Positions 9,967 to 21,812 of a stretch of DNA of 42,510 nt are shown in pieces. The number at the start of each line of letters is the position of its first letter. The first letter of the stretch is position 1. This DNA comes from RPRB01 sp035501615 (lineage in GTDB: Bacteria > Myxococcota > Myxococcia > Myxococcales > Myxococcaceae). The notes below the pieces were generated by a model. That model was not told where the DNA came from, did not search any database, and saw only the letters and a program-made list of their open reading frames with translations. The stretch spans positions 1-42,510 of the forward strand of contig DATJVY010000018.1 in assembly GCA_035501615.1 (NCBI GenBank), in the 5' to 3' direction. Made by a program: the position numbers and the translations under genes.

Positions 9967-10695
9967 TCAGTAGCGCACGCCTTGCGCGCCGAGGAGCAGC
10001 TGGTTGGCCTGCATGAGGTAGTACTGCGCCTGCTGTGCGTTCTTCTGGACGAGCGCCGCCTGCGCGGCTTCGACCAGTTGCGCCGCCTGGGACGCACGGC
10101 TGGCCTCGGCGGGAGAGCCGGCGGCCGACGCCGCGGCGGCAGTCTGCTGCAGCGAGCGGCGGGTGTACTCCAGCGAGGAGGAATCCCAGTTTCCGCTGCT
10201 CTGCAGGGACTGGACGGTGCCGTCGATCGCACCGCGCGCGTCGTCGATCTGCGCTGCGCGCTGGGTCCGCGCCTGCTGCTCTGCGATGCGAGCCTGCTCC
10301 GACGCCTGCTGCTGGGCGGCGATCTGCTGGAGCGCCTCGGTCTGCGCGCGCGACTGCTCGAGGAGGGCATCCATCTGGGGATCGCTCTGACCGTCCGTTC
10401 GGTCGGCTCGGGCCTTCTTCTTCCGCGACGTCCCGGCATCCGGTCTCGCCGGCTCCTGCACCGAGACGCGGGTCGGCGGCTCCGGCGCGACGTCCGCGCT
10501 CCGGGCGGGCTGCACCGGCTGACCACCATCGGAGGTGCGGCTCGGGTCGCCACGGAGGACTCCCGCGTCCTGGGGAGTGGAGCGAACGCCGGCATCGGCG
10601 GGACGGGTCGTGGCCTGGGGCGCCGCGGGAGCGCGGGCGGGTGTGCCGGCGTCGGGAGCGGCCAGGACCGCGGAGAGAAGCAGGAGGGGAGTCAT
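9967..10695 (-). CDS. Secreted Ala/Gln-rich coiled-coil protein, unknown function
   Basis: A 242-residue protein with a short signal peptide (MTPLLLLSAVLAAPDAG). Residues 18-105 are disordered and rich in Ala, Pro, Asp and Arg, including an RKKKARADR patch. From about 108 to 242 the sequence is helical, with Gln/Ala heptads such as LQQIAAQQQASEQARIAEQQ and a final segment AQQAQYYLMQANQLLL. This looks like a periplasmic coiled-coil protein; no enzymatic motif is visible. The frame stays open upstream to 11019 through the repeat region, but the signal peptide fixes the start at 10695. It is 74 bases upstream of phhA on the same strand. Confidence 0.75.
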   Translation of the reverse strand: MTPLLLLSAVLAAPDAGTPARAPAAPQATTRPADAGVRSTPQDAGVLRGDPSRTSDGGQPVQPARSADVAPEPPTRVSVQEPARPDAGTSRKKKARADRTDGQSDPQMDALLEQSRAQTEALQQIAAQQQASEQARIAEQQARTQRAAQIDDARGAIDGTVQSLQSSGNWDSSSLEYTRRSLQQTAAAASAAGSPAEASRASQAAQLVEAAQAALVQKNAQQAQYYLMQANQLLLGAQGVRY

Positions 10696-10980
10696 CGGAG
10701 CGGAATCTAACCCGGGAGCGAGGGCCGAGCCCGCCTCCCGGGGGTGCGGCGGAGTGGGTGCCCGGTCGTCCGCGCGGGCCTTCGATGAGGACGGCGCTCC
10801 CTCGTGCCGAGGTCCTCCTCGACTCCGGGGTGGCGATCTCCGCCGCGCGGCCCGATCGCGCGTGGAGGACGCGTTCCGGTGGGCCGAGCAGCGGGTGTGG
10901 CTCGAGGAGAGCGTGGCCGACCCTGAGGGCGACAGAGCGCTCAGGCTCTGACGCGCACCGCCCGGGCGCCGCGACCGGGG

Positions 10981-11040
10981 CCGTCCGGTGATGATCCGCG
11001 TATTCATCGTGGGGATCATCTCGAGACGCTTCGGAGGGAC
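10981..11040. repeat. 60-base intergenic repeat, copy 1
   Basis: Begins CCGTCCGGTGATGATCC. Contains inverted arms GATGATCC (10990-10997) and GGATCATC (11013-11020) around a 15-base loop, then TCTCGAGA. It is 54/60 identical to copy 2. Confidence 0.85.
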
Positions 11041-11062
11041 CGGTGCCCCCCCTCGCCCGGGA

Positions 11063-11122
11063 CCGTCCGGTGATGATCCGCATGTTCATCGTAGGGATCA
11101 TCTCGAGACGTTCCGGAGGGAA
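11063..11122. repeat. 60-base intergenic repeat, copy 2
   Basis: Same sequence as copy 1 with six substitutions, none in the inverted arms. The offset between copies is 82 bases, so 22 bases of less similar sequence separate them. It ends 17 bases before the stop codon of the amine oxidase gene, so it may also serve that transcript's 3' end. Confidence 0.85.
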
Positions 11123-11139
11123 CGGCCCCCGCCCGGGGC

Positions 11140-12525
11140 TCAGCGGGCCGCTCGTCCGCGGTCGAGCAGCGCGCCGAGGCAGGCGGCGGCCGCCCGCTCC
11201 CCCGTCTCCATCGCTCCGTGCACCGTTCCTGCCTGGCCGCCGGTGTGGGTGTGCTCGCCAGCGAAGAACAGCGTGCCGGCGATGGGCCGCGCGAGCACGT
11301 CCGCGGCGGCGAGCCCTCCCACGAGCGTGAATGCGTAGCCTCCCCGCGCGAACGGGTCCGCCTCCCAGTCGTGAAAGGCCTCGTCGTCGAGCAGCTCCTC
11401 CAGGCGCGACCGGGGAAGGCCGAAGAGTCGCTCCAGGCTCGCCAGCGCCCGCTCGCGCCGGGCGTCCGGAGCCAGCGCCGACAGCTCCTGGGCCAGGGGT
11501 CCGCCGGCCCACCCGGTGAGCACCCCCGAGTCGACCGGCGCGGTCGTCCACCACGTCGGCACCGGCCCCCCGGCCAGGTGTGCGAAGGCGAAGCCCCGGA
11601 GGCGCGCGTGGTGTCCGGTGGGCGTCCCCCGCGCCCAGAAGTCCTCGCGGAAGCGGAGGAGGAGCTTGAACAGCGGCCCCTGCACCATCATCGCCGCCGC
11701 CCGCTCGACGTCGTGGACGCGCGGCGCGAAGCGAATGGCCCCGGTCGCGCCGGGCGGCGCCCGCAGCACCCCCAGCGGCACGGTGACGATGGCTGCCCGG
11801 GCCTGCACCGGGACGAGAACCTGGCCGGTGAGCTTCCGCGCCTCGACCAGGACGTGGCCCGCCGACCAGCGCACGTCGGTCACCACGGTGGAGAGCCGCA
11901 GCGCATCGGGGGCGCGCTTCTCCAGCGCCCGACGCATCGCCTCGAGGACCCGGAGGTAGCCGCCCTCGATCCGCGCGGCCTCGTCGCCGTGGAGGGCCCG
12001 CGAGGCACGCTCGAGGATGCCGATGGCCTCGGCGCTCGCCCGGGAAGCGTCGGCGGCGTAGTAGCCCTCGACGTAGCGGCGGGCGAGGTCCCGCACTAAG
12101 GCGTCGAGCGCTCCGGACGCCATCCGCTCGGCCAGCACCTCGTCGACCGGGACGTCCCCGTGCAGCCCGGCGACGGTCGCCAGCGCCTTCGCCAGCGTGC
12201 CGTCGGCGTCGACCAGCCGTCCCTTCTCCAGGGCCAGGTGCCGCTGCCCGGTGGGCTGAACGGGCAGGCGCGCCCGGCGCGCCCGGTCGAGGAGGGTCCG
12301 TGCCTTTCCCTGGACGAACTCGGCGCCCAGCTCGACCGCGACCGGCCAGCCCGGAAGCGCGCGGGTGTCGACCCGGCCGCCGATGCGCGGTCGCGCCTCG
12401 AGGACCCGGACCCGCCGCCTCGCCCGGGCGAGGGCCTCGGCCGCGGCGAGCCCGGCGGCGCCGGCGCCCACCACCACCACGTCCACGGTGTCCTCTGCCA
12501 CGGTGGAAACTGCCTCCAGCACCAC
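11140..12525 (-). CDS. Flavin-containing amine oxidase
   Basis: A 461-residue FAD enzyme of the monoamine oxidase/polyamine oxidase group. The N-terminal dinucleotide-binding site is VVVVGAGAAGLAAAEALARA with an acidic residue ending the second strand (LEARPRIGGRV), and the C-terminal FAD motif is TLFFAGEHTHTGGQAGTVHG. Family members oxidise primary or secondary amines to imines with release of H2O2, and some act on amino acids or carotenoid-like substrates; the substrate here is unknown. No signal peptide. The start is GTG 12525 (or GTG 12522) with GGGAG upstream. It diverges from the acyltransferase fusion with only 24 bases between the two start codons. Confidence 0.85.
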   Translation of the reverse strand: MVLEAVSTVAEDTVDVVVVGAGAAGLAAAEALARARRRVRVLEARPRIGGRVDTRALPGWPVAVELGAEFVQGKARTLLDRARRARLPVQPTGQRHLALEKGRLVDADGTLAKALATVAGLHGDVPVDEVLAERMASGALDALVRDLARRYVEGYYAADASRASAEAIGILERASRALHGDEAARIEGGYLRVLEAMRRALEKRAPDALRLSTVVTDVRWSAGHVLVEARKLTGQVLVPVQARAAIVTVPLGVLRAPPGATGAIRFAPRVHDVERAAAMMVQGPLFKLLLRFREDFWARGTPTGHHARLRGFAFAHLAGGPVPTWWTTAPVDSGVLTGWAGGPLAQELSALAPDARRERALASLERLFGLPRSRLEELLDDEAFHDWEADPFARGGYAFTLVGGLAAADVLARPIAGTLFFAGEHTHTGGQAGTVHGAMETGERAAAACLGALLDRGRAAR

Positions 12526-12549
12526 GGTGCTCCCGTGCTAGCAGGCATC

Positions 12550-14037
12550 GTGGTGGAGAAGCCCACCCTCGTACGAGCGAATGTTCTTTCCAGGGCGGCG
12601 GCCGGAGTGCTGGTGCGCCTCCTCCAGGCGCTCCCCCCGAGCGTCGTGGACGCGCTGGCGCGTGGGGTGGCGGCGCTCGCCCATGGCCTGGGGATCCGCC
12701 GACGGGTGACCCTCGACAATCTCGCCGAGGCGCTGCCCGAGCGCTCCGCCGAGGAACGGCGCCGCATCGGACGCGCCGCGTACGGCAACATGGCGCGGGT
12801 GGTGGTGGACGCCCTGCGAACGCTCGGCGCCTCGCGCGCGCAGCTGCTCGCCGAGGTGGAGGTGGACGACTTCTCGCCGGTGGAGCGGGCGCTGGCCCGG
12901 GGCCGGGGGCTGCTGGTCGCCACGGCGCACCTCGGGAGCTGGGAGCTGTTCGGCGCGGCGATGGCCCAGCGCGTGCCGCTCCACGCGGTGGTGCGATCGC
13001 TCCGCGGTGGGCTCAACGCCCGGCTGGTGGAGGCCCGCGAGCGGTCCGGCCTGCGGCTCATCCCGGAACGCGGCGCGCTGGCGGCCACGGTGGCGGCGCT
13101 CCGCCGGAACGAGGTGGTGGCCATGCTCCTCGACCAGGCCATCGGCGGGAAGCATGCGCTCTTCGTGCCCTTCTTCGGCCGCCCGGCGGCCACCACTCCC
13201 GCGCTCTCGATGGCCGCGCTCCGGACCGGCGCACCCACCCTGGTGGTCATCGCGCTCCGCGAAGGCGGACGGCTCCGGTTCCGTGTCGAGGGTCCCTTCG
13301 AGATGGAGGAGACCGGCGAGCGGGCGACGGACCTCTTCCGGCACACCGCGCGGGTGACCGCTGCCATCGAGCGCGTCATCCGCGAGGCCCCCGAGCAGTG
13401 GCTCTGGCTGCACCGCCGCTGGAAGCTCTCCCCGCCACCCGGCGAGGCGCTCCGGCTCGAGCTCCTCGCGATGGACGCCGAGGACCAGGCGGTCCGCGCT
13501 CGCCTCGTGGAGGAAGGTCGGCTCTTCCAGGGCTACGACCCGGCGATGGAGGCCGTGCACCGCCACCTCGCCGGGCGTCTCGCGCGGCTGGTGGAGACCC
13601 ACGGCTGGCCCGGGCGCTCCCTGGTGGGTCCGACCGCCGCCTTCGCGGCGTGGCGCATCGCCCAGCACGCCATCGCCACCCCCGACCTGCAGCGCCGCTT
13701 CCTCTCCCTGGTGCAGGAGGCCGCGACGCGGGGAGAGGCCACGCCGGTGCAGGCCGCGATGCTGGAGGACCGGGTCCGGCACCTCGAGGGCCGTCCGTCG
13801 CTCTACGGGACGCTGCTCGACTGGGACGAGGAGGGCCGGCTCTCGCCCGGGGCGCTCGAGGCGCCGGCCGAGGTGGATTTGCGGCGGGCCGCGCTGGGAC
13901 TCCCGCCGCTCGCCGCCGCGGTCGAGAAGGCCAATGCTGGTCCGCGAGAGCCGGGGGATGCCCCGCCGCGGGATCTTGCGGCGCGGCGGCGCGAGTTCGA
14001 GGCCTGGGCCCGGCGGGTGGGCTGGCGCTCCGGCTAG
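12550..14037 (+). CDS. LpxL/HtrB-type lysophospholipid acyltransferase fused to a DUF6624 domain
   Basis: A 495-residue protein in two parts. Residues about 20-300 are a lipid A late-acyltransferase fold: a hydrophobic N-terminal segment, the catalytic H-x4-E motif in TAHLGSWE (His127, Glu132), LDQAIGGKHALFVPFFGRPA and the ending QWLWLHRRWK, all typical of LpxL/LpxM, which acylate lipid A precursors at the inner membrane. Residues about 310-495 match DUF6624: DQAVRARLVEEGRLFQGYDP, HGWPGRSLVG, AWRIAQHA, DRVRHLEGRPSLYGTLLDWD, RRAALGLPPL and the end RREFEAWARRVGW. DUF6624 has no known function that I can name. I chose GTG 12550 because no in-frame ATG is near; GTG 12553 is equally possible. The 3' end overlaps the convergent gene by four bases. 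Confidence 0.85.
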   Translation: MVEKPTLVRANVLSRAAAGVLVRLLQALPPSVVDALARGVAALAHGLGIRRRVTLDNLAEALPERSAEERRRIGRAAYGNMARVVVDALRTLGASRAQLLAEVEVDDFSPVERALARGRGLLVATAHLGSWELFGAAMAQRVPLHAVVRSLRGGLNARLVEARERSGLRLIPERGALAATVAALRRNEVVAMLLDQAIGGKHALFVPFFGRPAATTPALSMAALRTGAPTLVVIALREGGRLRFRVEGPFEMEETGERATDLFRHTARVTAAIERVIREAPEQWLWLHRRWKLSPPPGEALRLELLAMDAEDQAVRARLVEEGRLFQGYDPAMEAVHRHLAGRLARLVETHGWPGRSLVGPTAAFAAWRIAQHAIATPDLQRRFLSLVQEAATRGEATPVQAAMLEDRVRHLEGRPSLYGTLLDWDEEGRLSPGALEAPAEVDLRRAALGLPPLAAAVEKANAGPREPGDAPPRDLAARRREFEAWARRVGWRSG

Positions 14038-15284
14038 AGCAGCCGCTGTCCGGCCAGCACCACGCACCCGGTGACCACGAGCGTCACGACCATGGCCAGC
14101 GTCGCGCGCATCAACCGGGGCACGCGGGCGACCCTGCCCACGATGACCGCGTTGACCGAGATGCTCGCCAGGCTGGCGACGAGCGCCGCGCTTCCGGCGA
14201 GCTGCGGCGAGGCGAGCCCGTGCGCGCCGAGCGAGGCGGCCGAGGCGACCGCCGAGGCGCTGGAGACGAGGCCGCCGATCAGGCTCACGGCGTAGAGACC
14301 CCAGGCGCCGAGGAGGCGGCGGCCGGTCTCTCCGAGCACCTCGAGGGCGACGAAGAGGATGCCGTAGTACACCGCCGACCTCAGCGAGAACGGCGAGCGC
14401 AGCGGAAGCTCGGGGACGGGGGCGCCCTCGTCGGTCCGGCCCTGGGCGGCGGCGAAGGCCGCGGCGGCGAGCAAGAGGGCGAGGAACGCAGGCAGCGCCG
14501 AGCGGAGCGCCGCCGGCGCGAGCAGACCGAGGAGCACCGAGTTCCGGAGCAACATCGCCATGGTGGCCAGCGCGATGGCCCGCGACGCCGGGCCGATCCA
14601 CGCCGGTCCGCCCTCGCGCGTGCGCTCGGCCATCTCGGTCACCGTCACCGTGCTGTTGACCAGGCCGCCGAGGAATCCGGTGAGCGCGATCCCCCGCGGT
14701 CCCGCGGCCTTCAAGAGCACGTAGTTCACGAAGCCGAGCGCGGCGATGAGCAGGACGGTGGTGAACGCCGCCCGGGGGTAGACGAGGCCCCAGGAGTCCA
14801 CCGGGGCAGTGGGGAGCACCGGGAAGATGGCGAAGGCCAGGAGCCCGAGCAGGATCGCCGAGCGGATCTCCTCGGCGGTGAGCCGGTGGCTGAAGCTCGC
14901 CAGGCGCTCCTTCCAGGCGAGCAGCCCGGCGGTGATGACGGCGACGGCAGCGGGAGTGAAGCGGTGCCCGAGGCCGCAGGTGATTCCGGTGACCGCCATC
15001 ACGAGGAGGGCAGCCGAGGTGGTCAGCTCGATGCCTTGCCCGTCGTGGATCGAGGCCCAGTTGACCACCAGGATGAGGATGGCGGTGCCGGCGATGGCCG
15101 CGAGCGCGAAGGGCGTGCCGAGCAACGCTCCGAGGGCTCCCAGCAGGGAGACGAAGGCGAAGGTGCGGAGCCCCGCCTCCTTGCCTCGCCACTCCCGTTC
15201 GAGGCCGACGAAGAGACCGACGCCCAGCGCGAGCAGCACGCGCGCCAACGTCTCCACTGCTGGCCAGCGAGCGACGACGTCCAT
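14034..15284 (-). CDS. MgtC/SapB N-terminal plus DUF4010 membrane protein
   Basis: A 416-residue integral membrane protein. The N-terminal ~130 residues look like MgtC/SapB (LGVGLFVGLEREWRGKEAGL, then RTFAFVSLLGALGALLG), and the remainder matches the DUF4010 type (YPRAAFTTVLLIAALGFVNY, GFLGGLVNSTVTVTEMAERT, GGLVSSASAVASAASLGAHG). About 10-12 hydrophobic segments are visible. MgtC proteins are linked to Mg2+ homeostasis and virulence, but the role of the long DUF4010 form is not established. Its stop overlaps the stop of the convergent acyltransferase gene by four bases. It lies 122 bases downstream of gltD on the same strand. Confidence 0.85.
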   Translation of the reverse strand: MDVVARWPAVETLARVLLALGVGLFVGLEREWRGKEAGLRTFAFVSLLGALGALLGTPFALAAIAGTAILILVVNWASIHDGQGIELTTSAALLVMAVTGITCGLGHRFTPAAVAVITAGLLAWKERLASFSHRLTAEEIRSAILLGLLAFAIFPVLPTAPVDSWGLVYPRAAFTTVLLIAALGFVNYVLLKAAGPRGIALTGFLGGLVNSTVTVTEMAERTREGGPAWIGPASRAIALATMAMLLRNSVLLGLLAPAALRSALPAFLALLLAAAAFAAAQGRTDEGAPVPELPLRSPFSLRSAVYYGILFVALEVLGETGRRLLGAWGLYAVSLIGGLVSSASAVASAASLGAHGLASPQLAGSAALVASLASISVNAVIVGRVARVPRLMRATLAMVVTLVVTGCVVLAGQRLL

Positions 15285-15306
15285 CGTGAGCAGGGCGCGC
15301 GCGCCG

Positions 15307-15327
15307 CGAGGGACGAAGGCTCCCTCG
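15307..15327 (-). terminator. Hairpin between gltD and the MgtC-like gene
   Basis: CGAGGGA (15307-15313) and TCCCTCG (15321-15327) form 7-base arms around a 7-base loop. It could end the gltBD transcript, but no T-tract follows. The perfect palindrome GGCGCGCGCGCC lies beside it at 15294-15305. Confidence 0.35.
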
Positions 15328-15406
15328 CCGCGGACGTCCAGGCCCCACTCTTATCATCCCGCGGTCAGGCAAGGACCCTGGGGGCCCGGCGTTCGTGTCA
15401 GCTGGC

Positions 15407-16876
15407 TCAGGCGGGCGCGGTGAACGGCAGATCGGCGCCCCGGGTGGGAAGCCGCGACGCCGCACCGGTCAGCGCCGCGTCGACGTCGCGTGCCGCCTCC
15501 CGGCCGTCGGAGATGGCCCAGACCACGAGGCTCGCGCCGCGGCGAGCGTCGCCCACCGCCCAGATGCCGGGCCGCGAGGTACGGAACCGGCCATCCACCC
15601 GGACGTTCCCCCGGGCGTCGAGCGCGAGCCCGAGCTGAGACTCGAGCGGCGCCGTCTCCGGGCCGAGGAAGCCCATCGCCAGGACCAGGAGGTCCACCGG
15701 CCGCGTCGTCTCCGAGCCGGGCACGGGAACGACGCGGCTGTGCCCTGCCTCGTCGCGCTCGATGCGGATGTGGACGAGCTCCATCTCCGCGAGCCAGCCG
15801 TTCCGGCCGATGAGCCGGGTGGTGGACAGGGCGAACTCGCGCTCCCCGCCCTCCTCCTGGCTGGACGAGGTGCGGAAGATCACCGGCCAGTCCGGCCACC
15901 AGTTTCCGGTCGCGCGGCTTGGAGGCGGCGCGGGGAGCAGCTCGATCTGCTCCAGGTGGGCCGCGCCCTGGCGCAGCGCGGTACCGAGGCAGTCCGATCC
16001 GGTGTCGCCTCCGCCGAGGATGACCACCCGCTTCCCGGCAGCGGACAGCTCGGGCGGGAGCGGCGCGCCCGACACGACGCGGTTCTGCGCCTCGAGGTAG
16101 TCCATGGCCCAGACCACGCCCGGCAACTCGCGGCCGGGCACGGTCAGGTCGCGTGGGCGGCGGGCGCCGAGGGCGAGAACCAACGCGTCGTGCTCGGCGG
16201 CGAGCTGGTCGAACCCCGGCGCGACGCCGACGTCCACGCCGCAGCGGAACGTCACCCCCTCGGCCTCGAGAAGCCGGACGCGCCGCTCGACCAGGGACTT
16301 CTCGAGCTTGAAGTCGGGGATGCCGAAGCGGAGGAGGCCGCCCGCTGCCGGAGCCCGCTCGTAGACGGTGACGGAGTGCCCGGCGCGGTTGAGGCTGGAC
16401 GCGGCGGCGAGCCCGGCCGGGCCGCTCCCCACGATGGCCACCGTCTTCCCAGTGCGGGACGCCGGAGGGCGCGGGCGCACCCAGCCCTCCTTGAACGCGC
16501 GGTCGGCGAGCTCCTTCTCGATCTGCTCGATGGCCACCGGCGCCTGGTCGATGGCCAGGACGCACGCCGCCTCGCAGGGGGCGGGGCAGAGCCGGCCGGT
16601 GAACTCGGGGAACTCGTTGGTGAGGGAGAGCGTCGCCCAGGCCTCTTCCCAGCGGTCCCTCCAGACCAGGTCGTTGAAGTCGGGGATGAGGTTCCCCAGC
16701 GGACAGCCCTGGTGACAGAAGGGGATGCCACAGTCCATGCAGCGGCCGGCCTGCCGGCGGCTCTGCTCCGCCGTCTGGGGAAGGATGAACTCCCGGCTGT
16801 CGCGCACCCGCTCCGCCTTCGGGCGCTTGGGCGGTGCCTCACGCTGCCACTCCAGGAATCCGGTGACCTTGCCCAT
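15407..16876 (-). CDS. gltD: Glutamate synthase small (beta) subunit
   Basis: A 489-residue flavoprotein that takes electrons from NADPH and passes them through iron-sulfur clusters to the GltB subunit, which makes two glutamates from glutamine and 2-oxoglutarate. The N-terminal Cys clusters are CMDCGIPFCHQGCPLGNLIP and CPAPCEAACV. The FAD site is VAIVGSGPAGLAAASSLNRA and the NADPH site is VVILGGGDTGSDC. The end WAVGDARRGASLVVWAISDG is typical of this subunit. Length and order are as in other gltBD operons. It starts 6 bases after the gltB stop, with GGAGG inside the end of gltB. Confidence 0.96.
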   Translation of the reverse strand: MGKVTGFLEWQREAPPKRPKAERVRDSREFILPQTAEQSRRQAGRCMDCGIPFCHQGCPLGNLIPDFNDLVWRDRWEEAWATLSLTNEFPEFTGRLCPAPCEAACVLAIDQAPVAIEQIEKELADRAFKEGWVRPRPPASRTGKTVAIVGSGPAGLAAASSLNRAGHSVTVYERAPAAGGLLRFGIPDFKLEKSLVERRVRLLEAEGVTFRCGVDVGVAPGFDQLAAEHDALVLALGARRPRDLTVPGRELPGVVWAMDYLEAQNRVVSGAPLPPELSAAGKRVVILGGGDTGSDCLGTALRQGAAHLEQIELLPAPPPSRATGNWWPDWPVIFRTSSSQEEGGEREFALSTTRLIGRNGWLAEMELVHIRIERDEAGHSRVVPVPGSETTRPVDLLVLAMGFLGPETAPLESQLGLALDARGNVRVDGRFRTSRPGIWAVGDARRGASLVVWAISDGREAARDVDAALTGAASRLPTRGADLPFTAPA

Positions 16877-16882
16877 GGATGC

Positions 16883-21424
<4,542 letters not shown>

Positions 21425-21448
21425 CCTTGGCCTCCCGACCGTCCGGTC

Positions 21449-21463
21449 TGCCGCAAAGCGGCA
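21449..21463 (-). promoter_or_regulatory. Hairpin in the gltB leader, just before the ribosome binding site
   Basis: TGCCGC and GCGGCA form perfect 6-base arms around a 3-base loop, 24 bases before the gltB start codon. On RNA it would sit directly upstream of GGGAGG, so it could modulate translation; on DNA it could be an operator. Confidence 0.4.
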
Positions 21464-21720
21464 AACTCACAGCGTACGGGACCTGGCTGACCCGGCTCAA
21501 ATGTGGGCGCATCGGCGAGCCCACTGTACCCGATGAGACCCGCTACCGAAGGTGTCTGGCACCTGAGAGAGCCTGAGAAAGCCTCATCATTTCAACTTGT
21601 TGTACTGGCCGGTCGCCGCGCGTGGCCGTGGGCTTGGCCGGCGAGCGGGCCGAGCCGGCCGCCGCCCGTCCGGCGTGCGACAGGGCCGAGGTGCACGGGG
21701 AGGAGACCCGCCGGGTGCGG

Positions 21721-21738
21721 ATCAGCGTCTGCGCTGAT
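21721..21738 (-). terminator. Hairpin downstream of the outer-membrane barrel gene
   Basis: ATCAGCG and CGCTGAT pair perfectly around a 4-base loop, about 75 bases past the stop of the last gene of the operon. There is no T-tract, so the terminator role is tentative. Confidence 0.35.
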
Positions 21739-21812
21739 GGCGGGACGCGTCAGGCGGAAGGCGAGCGTGCGAGCCCGGAGGGCACGGAGATCGGCTGTCG
21801 CCGCTTGCGACC

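Larger units (their letters stand above)
10696..11139. other. Gene-free stretch holding two 60-base repeats
   Basis: This 444-base interval separates two minus-strand genes. Its left part (10696-10970) has no convincing gene or hairpin that I can defend. Its right part carries two near-identical copies of a hairpin-forming repeat with an 82-base period. No tRNA is visible. Confidence 0.6.
21425..21812. other. Gene-free stretch between the ABC/LolA operon end and gltB
   Basis: 388 bases containing the leader of gltB (right-to-left) and the 3' region of the five-gene operon. I see a hairpin at 21449-21463, arms GGTG/CACC at about 21553-21565, a locally AT-richer patch at 21585-21605 (with CAACTTGTTG), a GC-rich inverted repeat GGCCGGC (21636-21642)/GCCGGCC (21654-21660), and a tight hairpin ATCAGCG (21721-21727)/CGCTGAT (21732-21738). 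The last two could end the operon transcript. No gene or tRNA is visible. Confidence 0.6.

Noticed and set aside
21545..21595. Glycine-riboswitch-like CTCTCAGG segment upstream of gltB
   Set aside because: Only the short CTCAGG pieces match; the conserved core and second aptamer are not present.
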